DNA of 10,378 nt. Origin: Alistipes sp. GTDB taxonomy: Bacteria > Bacteroidota > Bacteroidia > Bacteroidales > Rikenellaceae. Of this stretch, positions 7,019 to 10,378 are shown one piece after another. The position numbers and the translations under genes were made by a program. The notes beneath the pieces were generated by a model. That model worked only from the letters and a program-made list of their open reading frames with translations, ran no database searches and was not told where the DNA came from. The DNA lies in contig JAFLRS010000060.1 of NCBI GenBank assembly GCA_022511355.1, positions 1 through 10,378 on the forward strand. The letters are read 5' to 3'. Within the stretch, counting starts at the first letter, position 1. Each line of letters begins with the position of its first letter.

Positions 7019-7051
7019 TTGTACGCGATGTTAAAAAAAGTATTAAATTTG
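7019..7051 (+). promoter_or_regulatory. Likely metG-ilvE promoter
   Basis: TAAATTTG at 7044-7051 matches the Bacteroidetes -7 consensus TAnnTTTG exactly, with TTG at 7019-7021 as a possible -33 element (22-nt spacing, slightly long). Transcription would start at about 7058-7060, which leaves almost no leader for an ATG at 7061 but about 22 nt for the ATG at 7082. It therefore supports 7082 as the metG start. Confidence 0.6.
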
Positions 7052-7081
7052 TCAGATTAAATGTGTAAAAACGCAAACGAA

Positions 7082-9124
7082 ATGTCAAAGGAGATAAAAC
7101 GTTATTTAGTTACTTCGGCTCTGCCCTACGCCAACGGCCCCGTTCACATAGGTCATCTGGCGGGCGTGTATGTGCCTTCGGACATCTATGTCCGCTATCT
7201 GCGTCTGCGCGGCCGCGACGTGCTTTCCATCTGCGGCAGCGACGAACACGGCGTTCCCATCACCATCAAAGCCCGCAAAGAGGGCGTGACTCCGCAGGAT
7301 ATCGTGGACCGGTATCATGCCCTCATCAAACGCTCGTTCGAGGGTCTGGGCATTTCGTTCGACATCTATTCCCGCACCACTTCGCCCGTTCATGCCGTTA
7401 CGGCCTCGGACTTCTTCCGCAAACTCTACGACGAAGGCAAATTCATCGAGCAGACCTCATTGCAGTACTACGACGAAGAGGCCAAAACCTTCCTCGCCGA
7501 CCGATACATAGTGGGAACCTGTCCCAAATGCGGCAACGACCGCGCATACGGCGACCAGTGCGAAAAGTGCGGCTCGACTCTCTCGCCCGACGAACTGATA
7601 GAACCTCACAGCGCAGTATCGGGTTCGGTGCCCGTCAAGCGCGAAACCAAACACTGGTATCTGCCTCTCAACCTATACGAACAGACCCTCCGACACTGGA
7701 TTCTCGACGGCCACAAGGAGTGGAAAAGCAATGTATACGGTCAGTGCAAGAGCTGGCTCGACGGCGGACTCCAGCCTCGTGCCGTGAGCCGCGACCTCGA
7801 TTGGGGCATTCCCGTTCCGGTCGAAGGGGCCGAAGGCAAAGTCCTCTATGTGTGGTTCGACGCCCCGATAGGCTACATTTCCGCCACCAAAGAACTTACG
7901 CCCGACTGGGAAAAGTACTGGAAAGACGACGAAACCAAACTCGTACACTTCATCGGCAAGGACAACATCGTTTTCCACTGCATAGTCTTTCCCTCGATGC
8001 TCATGGCTCACGGCGGATACATCCTGCCCGAAAATGTGCCGGCAAACGAATTTCTCAACCTCGAAGGCGACAAGATTTCCACTTCGCGCAACTGGGCCAT
8101 ATGGCTTCACGAATATCTCGAAGAGATGCCCGGCAAGGAGGATGTTCTGCGTTACGTGCTGTGCGCCAATGCCCCCGAAACCAAGGACAACGACTTCACA
8201 TGGAAGGACTTTCAGGCACGCAACAACAACGAACTGGTAGCCGTTCTGGGCAACTTCGTCAATCGCGCTTTGGTGCTGACCAAGAAGTATTACGACGGTG
8301 AGGTTCCCGCCTGCGGAGAGCTTAACGACTATGACCGCGCGACGGTGGCCGAACTTCAGACCATAAAGTCGGCGTTGGAGGAGAATATCGAAAACTACCG
8401 TTTCCGCGAGGCTCTGAAAGAGGCCATGAACTTCGCACGCATAGGCAACAAATATCTGGCCGACACCGAACCGTGGAAGGTGGTGAAGAGCGACCCCGAA
8501 CGCGTGAAAACCATACTCTATATCGCCTTGCAGATTACGGCCAATCTGGCTACGGCAATAGAGCCGTTCATGCCTTTCTCGGCGGCGAAAATCCTCGATA
8601 TGCTTGCCTGCAGCCGCTTCGATTGGGAGACGCTCGGTTCGATGGAACTGCTCTCGGCAGGCCATACTATAGGCACTCCGTCGCTGCTCTTCGAGAAGAT
8701 CGAAGACGACGTTATCGAACGCCAGCTTGCCAAACTGGCCGCCATCAAAGCCGCCAATCAGGCCGCCGAAGCGTCGCAGCAAGTCGAACCCCAAAAAGAT
8801 GAAATTTCGTTCGAGGATTTCGGACGCGCCGATATCCGCGTCTCGACGGTGAAGGCCGCCGAACGCGTCCCCAAAACCAAAAAACTGCTCAAACTCACAA
8901 TCGACACGGGAGTGGATACGCGCGAAATAGTGTCGGGCATTGCGGAGTACTATTCGCCCGAAGAGCTTGTGGGTCGTCAGGTGCTGGTGTTGGTGAACCT
9001 TGCTCCGCGCGAGATTAAAGGAGTGGTTTCGCGCGGCATGATTCTGATGGCTGCCGATGCTTCGGGCCGTCTGACGCTGCTTCAGCCGTCGGCCGAAACC
9101 GTGAACGGAGCAGTTGTGGGTTAA
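7082..9124 (+). CDS. metG: Methionyl-tRNA synthetase with C-terminal tRNA-binding domain
   Basis: MetG charges tRNA-Met with methionine in the cytoplasm. From the ATG at 7082 it has 680 aa; an ATG at 7061 adds MCKNANE just after the predicted transcription start and is less likely. The class I catalytic domain shows HIGH (22-25) in ALPYANGPVHIGHLAG. The zinc knuckle has CPKC (147-150) and CEKC (160-163), and the KMSKS-loop equivalent is KISTS (331-335). The anticodon-binding helical domain spans about 370-550. An Ala/Gln-rich linker leads to a Trbp111-like OB-fold tRNA-binding domain (about 575-680, DFGRADIRVSTV...LVNLAPREIKGVVSRGM), which usually mediates dimerisation. KISTS is a variant seen in this lineage rather than damage. 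The + strand shows C excess in sampled blocks (41 C to 36 G; 20 to 13), unlike ilvE. Confidence 0.98.
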   Translation: MSKEIKRYLVTSALPYANGPVHIGHLAGVYVPSDIYVRYLRLRGRDVLSICGSDEHGVPITIKARKEGVTPQDIVDRYHALIKRSFEGLGISFDIYSRTTSPVHAVTASDFFRKLYDEGKFIEQTSLQYYDEEAKTFLADRYIVGTCPKCGNDRAYGDQCEKCGSTLSPDELIEPHSAVSGSVPVKRETKHWYLPLNLYEQTLRHWILDGHKEWKSNVYGQCKSWLDGGLQPRAVSRDLDWGIPVPVEGAEGKVLYVWFDAPIGYISATKELTPDWEKYWKDDETKLVHFIGKDNIVFHCIVFPSMLMAHGGYILPENVPANEFLNLEGDKISTSRNWAIWLHEYLEEMPGKEDVLRYVLCANAPETKDNDFTWKDFQARNNNELVAVLGNFVNRALVLTKKYYDGEVPACGELNDYDRATVAELQTIKSALEENIENYRFREALKEAMNFARIGNKYLADTEPWKVVKSDPERVKTILYIALQITANLATAIEPFMPFSAAKILDMLACSRFDWETLGSMELLSAGHTIGTPSLLFEKIEDDVIERQLAKLAAIKAANQAAEASQQVEPQKDEISFEDFGRADIRVSTVKAAERVPKTKKLLKLTIDTGVDTREIVSGIAEYYSPEELVGRQVLVLVNLAPREIKGVVSRGMILMAADASGRLTLLQPSAETVNGAVVG

Positions 9125-9138
9125 ACCTTTAACGAGTA

Positions 9139-10173
9139 ATGAAAGAAATGGCTGAGATTGAAAAAAATTTGGAGTGGGAATCTTTGGGATTCAACTACTA
9201 CCGTACCGAATGGAACGCCCGTTTCTACTATCGTGACGGAGCGTGGAGTGAAATGGAACTCTCTGACAGCGAGTATTTTCCGATGCATATTTCGGCTGCT
9301 TGTCTGCATTACGGACTTGAGATTTTCGAGGGTTTGAAGGCATTTCGGGGCATCGACGGCCGCATTCGGATGTTCCGGCCCGAGGAGAATGCCGCGCGTA
9401 TGCAGTCTTCGGCGGCGAAGCTCTGCCTGCCGGCGCCCACGACTGAAATGTTCGTGAATGCCTGTGCCGAGATTGTGCGCCGCAATCCCGATTTCGTACC
9501 TCCTTACGGTACGGGAGCGTCGCTCTATTTGCGTCCGCTGCTTATCGGCACCAATCCCGTGTTGGGTGTGAAGCCGGCCACCGAAGCCACTTTTATAGTT
9601 TTTGCTTCGCCCGTGGGGGCTTATTTCCGTGAGGGTTTGCGTCCCATTTCGGCGGTCATCGACCGTGATCAGGACCGTGCTGCTCCACGTGGAACAGGCG
9701 ATGTCAAGGTAGGAGGAAATTATGCTTCGAGTATATTGTCGGGTTCGCGTGCGCACGGATTGGGACATTCGAATGTTCTTTATCTGGACACGCACGAACG
9801 CAAATATATCGAGGAGTTCGGTGCGGCTAACTTCTTTGCTGTGAGGGGGAATACGTATATCACGCCGAAATCGAATTCGATATTGCCGTCGATAACCAAC
9901 AAGAGTTTGCGAGAGTTGGCTCCGACGTTGGGATTGGAGGTTGAGGAGCGTCCGGTTTCGATTGAGGAGTTGGAGAGTTTCGACGAGGTAGGCGCTTGCG
10001 GCACGGCTGCGGTTATATCGCCGGTAACGAAGTTGATTGACATACAGACCGGCCGGATATATTCATATGGGGATCATATAGGTCGATATTCTCAGAAGAT
10101 GTTTGATGCTTTGCAGGACATTCAGTACGGGCGGGTTGAGGACAAATTCGGTTGGATGGTCGATGTAGAATAG
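9139..10173 (+). CDS. ilvE: Branched-chain amino acid aminotransferase
   Basis: IlvE is a fold-type IV PLP aminotransferase interconverting leucine, isoleucine and valine with their 2-oxo acids, using glutamate/2-oxoglutarate. At 344 aa it fits the longer BCAT form rather than the roughly 309-aa E. coli form. Landmarks are LHYGLEIFEGLKAFR (about 56-70), LYLRPLLIGT (129-138), the PLP lysine Lys190 in GDVKVGGNYA, the YIEEFGAANFF segment with conserved Glu226, and the phosphate-loop region ACGTAAVISPV (286-296). ATG at 9139 or 9148 could start it; both fit. It lies 14 bp after the metG stop and is probably co-transcribed. The + strand is strongly G-rich in its 3' half (9901-9960: 25 G, 9 C), in contrast to metG. 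Function is secure; a D-amino-acid or other class IV role is unlikely. Confidence 0.96.
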   Translation: MKEMAEIEKNLEWESLGFNYYRTEWNARFYYRDGAWSEMELSDSEYFPMHISAACLHYGLEIFEGLKAFRGIDGRIRMFRPEENAARMQSSAAKLCLPAPTTEMFVNACAEIVRRNPDFVPPYGTGASLYLRPLLIGTNPVLGVKPATEATFIVFASPVGAYFREGLRPISAVIDRDQDRAAPRGTGDVKVGGNYASSILSGSRAHGLGHSNVLYLDTHERKYIEEFGAANFFAVRGNTYITPKSNSILPSITNKSLRELAPTLGLEVEERPVSIEELESFDEVGACGTAAVISPVTKLIDIQTGRIYSYGDHIGRYSQKMFDALQDIQYGRVEDKFGWMVDVE

Positions 10174-10199
10174 TATGTAACAGGCTGTTAAGCTTACCT

Positions 10200-10232
10200 A
10201 TACCCCCTCACTTTGCAAAAGTGAGGGGGTAT
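10200..10232 (+). terminator. Hairpin 1 downstream of ilvE, possible terminator
   Basis: A 15-bp perfect stem (10200-10214 with 10218-10232) has a 3-nt loop GCA, with CCCCCTCACTTT on the left arm. It begins 27 bp after the ilvE stop. The following bases ATTCCTTATTTAT are T-rich but not a clean U tract, so termination is likely but unproven. It is also unit 1 of the palindrome array. Confidence 0.6.
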
Positions 10233-10240
10233 TCCTTATT

Positions 10241-10279
10241 TATATTCACCCTCACTTTACAAAAGCGAGGGTGAATATA
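10241..10279 (+). repeat. Hairpin 2 of the palindrome array
   Basis: An 18-bp stem with one A/C mismatch (10241-10258 with 10262-10279) has loop ACA. Its core CCCTCACTTT repeats the core of hairpin 1, 44 bp downstream. It is followed by CCTTTTTAT, which could help termination. Confidence 0.6.
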
Positions 10280-10300
10280 TTCCTTTTTATATCCACATTC

Positions 10301-10320
10301 CCTCACTTTGCAAAGTGAGG
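10301..10320 (+). repeat. Hairpin 3 of the palindrome array
   Basis: CCTCACTTTGCAAAGTGAGG is a perfect 20-nt palindrome, the same core as hairpins 1 and 2, 51 bp after unit 2. The right flank (ATGAATAT) resembles the right arm of unit 2, while the left flank (CCACATTC) has drifted towards the flank of the next element. Confidence 0.6.
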
Positions 10321-10338
10321 ATGAATATTTCTCTTTCA

Positions 10339-10378
10339 TATTTACATTCCCCCTAAATCCCCCTTTGACAAAGGGGGA
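10339..10378 (-). repeat. C-rich dispersed repeat with hairpin, right copy (inverted relative to 33-60)
   Basis: Positions 10339-10366 are the exact reverse complement of 33-60. They run into TCCCCCTTTG (10358-10367) paired with CAAAGGGGGA (10369-10378), a 10-bp hairpin with a one-base centre that reaches the window edge, so the element may continue. Its upstream flank, ATTTACATTCCC, resembles the flank of hairpin 3 (ATCCACATTCCC), suggesting that the array and this repeat share ancestry. Confidence 0.65.

Noticed and set aside
7412..7426. KISTS in place of KMSKS in MetG considered as a defective active site
   Set aside because: The variation is at residues 331-335 and is a tolerated lineage form; HIGH, zinc knuckles and all other domains are intact.
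7673..8794. Long open frame on - strand (373 codons)
   Set aside because: It is fully antisense to metG, which is unambiguous, and shows no domain or start context.
9684..9693. Palindrome TCCACGTGGA inside ilvE
   Set aside because: It is a short palindrome in coding sequence just before the PLP-lysine region, explained by codons and with no supporting context.

Overview
The window looks like chromosomal DNA from a Bacteroidota (order Bacteroidales) species of moderate GC content. The closest fit may be a Rikenellaceae/Alistipes-like gut organism, but that family-level guess is inference only. The order-level call rests on three things. There is a periplasmic S46 dipeptidyl-peptidase. The Mrp, MetG and DHFR proteins are of a Bacteroidetes type. 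Two divergent promoters match the Bacteroidetes -7 consensus TAnnTTTG, and no strong Shine-Dalgarno sequences are seen. All seven complete genes are housekeeping genes; no phage, transposase, CRISPR or RNA gene was recognised.

Layout, left to right. Positions 1-98 hold a short palindrome, one copy of a G-rich repeat, and a perfect terminator hairpin. A leftward gene set follows: nadA (quinolinate synthase, NAD biosynthesis), an S46 dipeptidyl-peptidase (DPP7 type) and folA (dihydrofolate reductase). Gaps are 13 and 15 bp, and the set ends at the terminator. Upstream of nadA is a 388-bp non-coding region with a 49-bp nearly pure A/T tract and nine copies of TTWTCRACA, which resemble DnaA boxes, plus several near matches. 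I read this as a candidate chromosomal replication origin (oriC). To its right, sppA (membrane signal peptide peptidase) and mrp (Fe-S carrier ATPase) form a leftward pair with a 13-bp gap.

A 194-bp AT-rich divergent promoter region separates sppA from the rightward pair metG (methionyl-tRNA synthetase) and ilvE (branched-chain aminotransferase, 14-bp gap). Downstream of ilvE is an array of three related hairpins. It is followed by a C-rich hairpin whose 28-nt flank is an exact inverted copy of the repeat near the left end.

Functional links are loose, as is usual for housekeeping neighbourhoods. NadA needs a [4Fe-4S] cluster and Mrp-type ATPases supply Fe-S clusters. MetG and IlvE both belong to amino-acid metabolism and translation. 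The S46 peptidase feeds amino-acid uptake in asaccharolytic or proteolytic Bacteroidales. The most interesting item is the candidate oriC between nadA and mrp, which lies away from any dnaA gene in this window.
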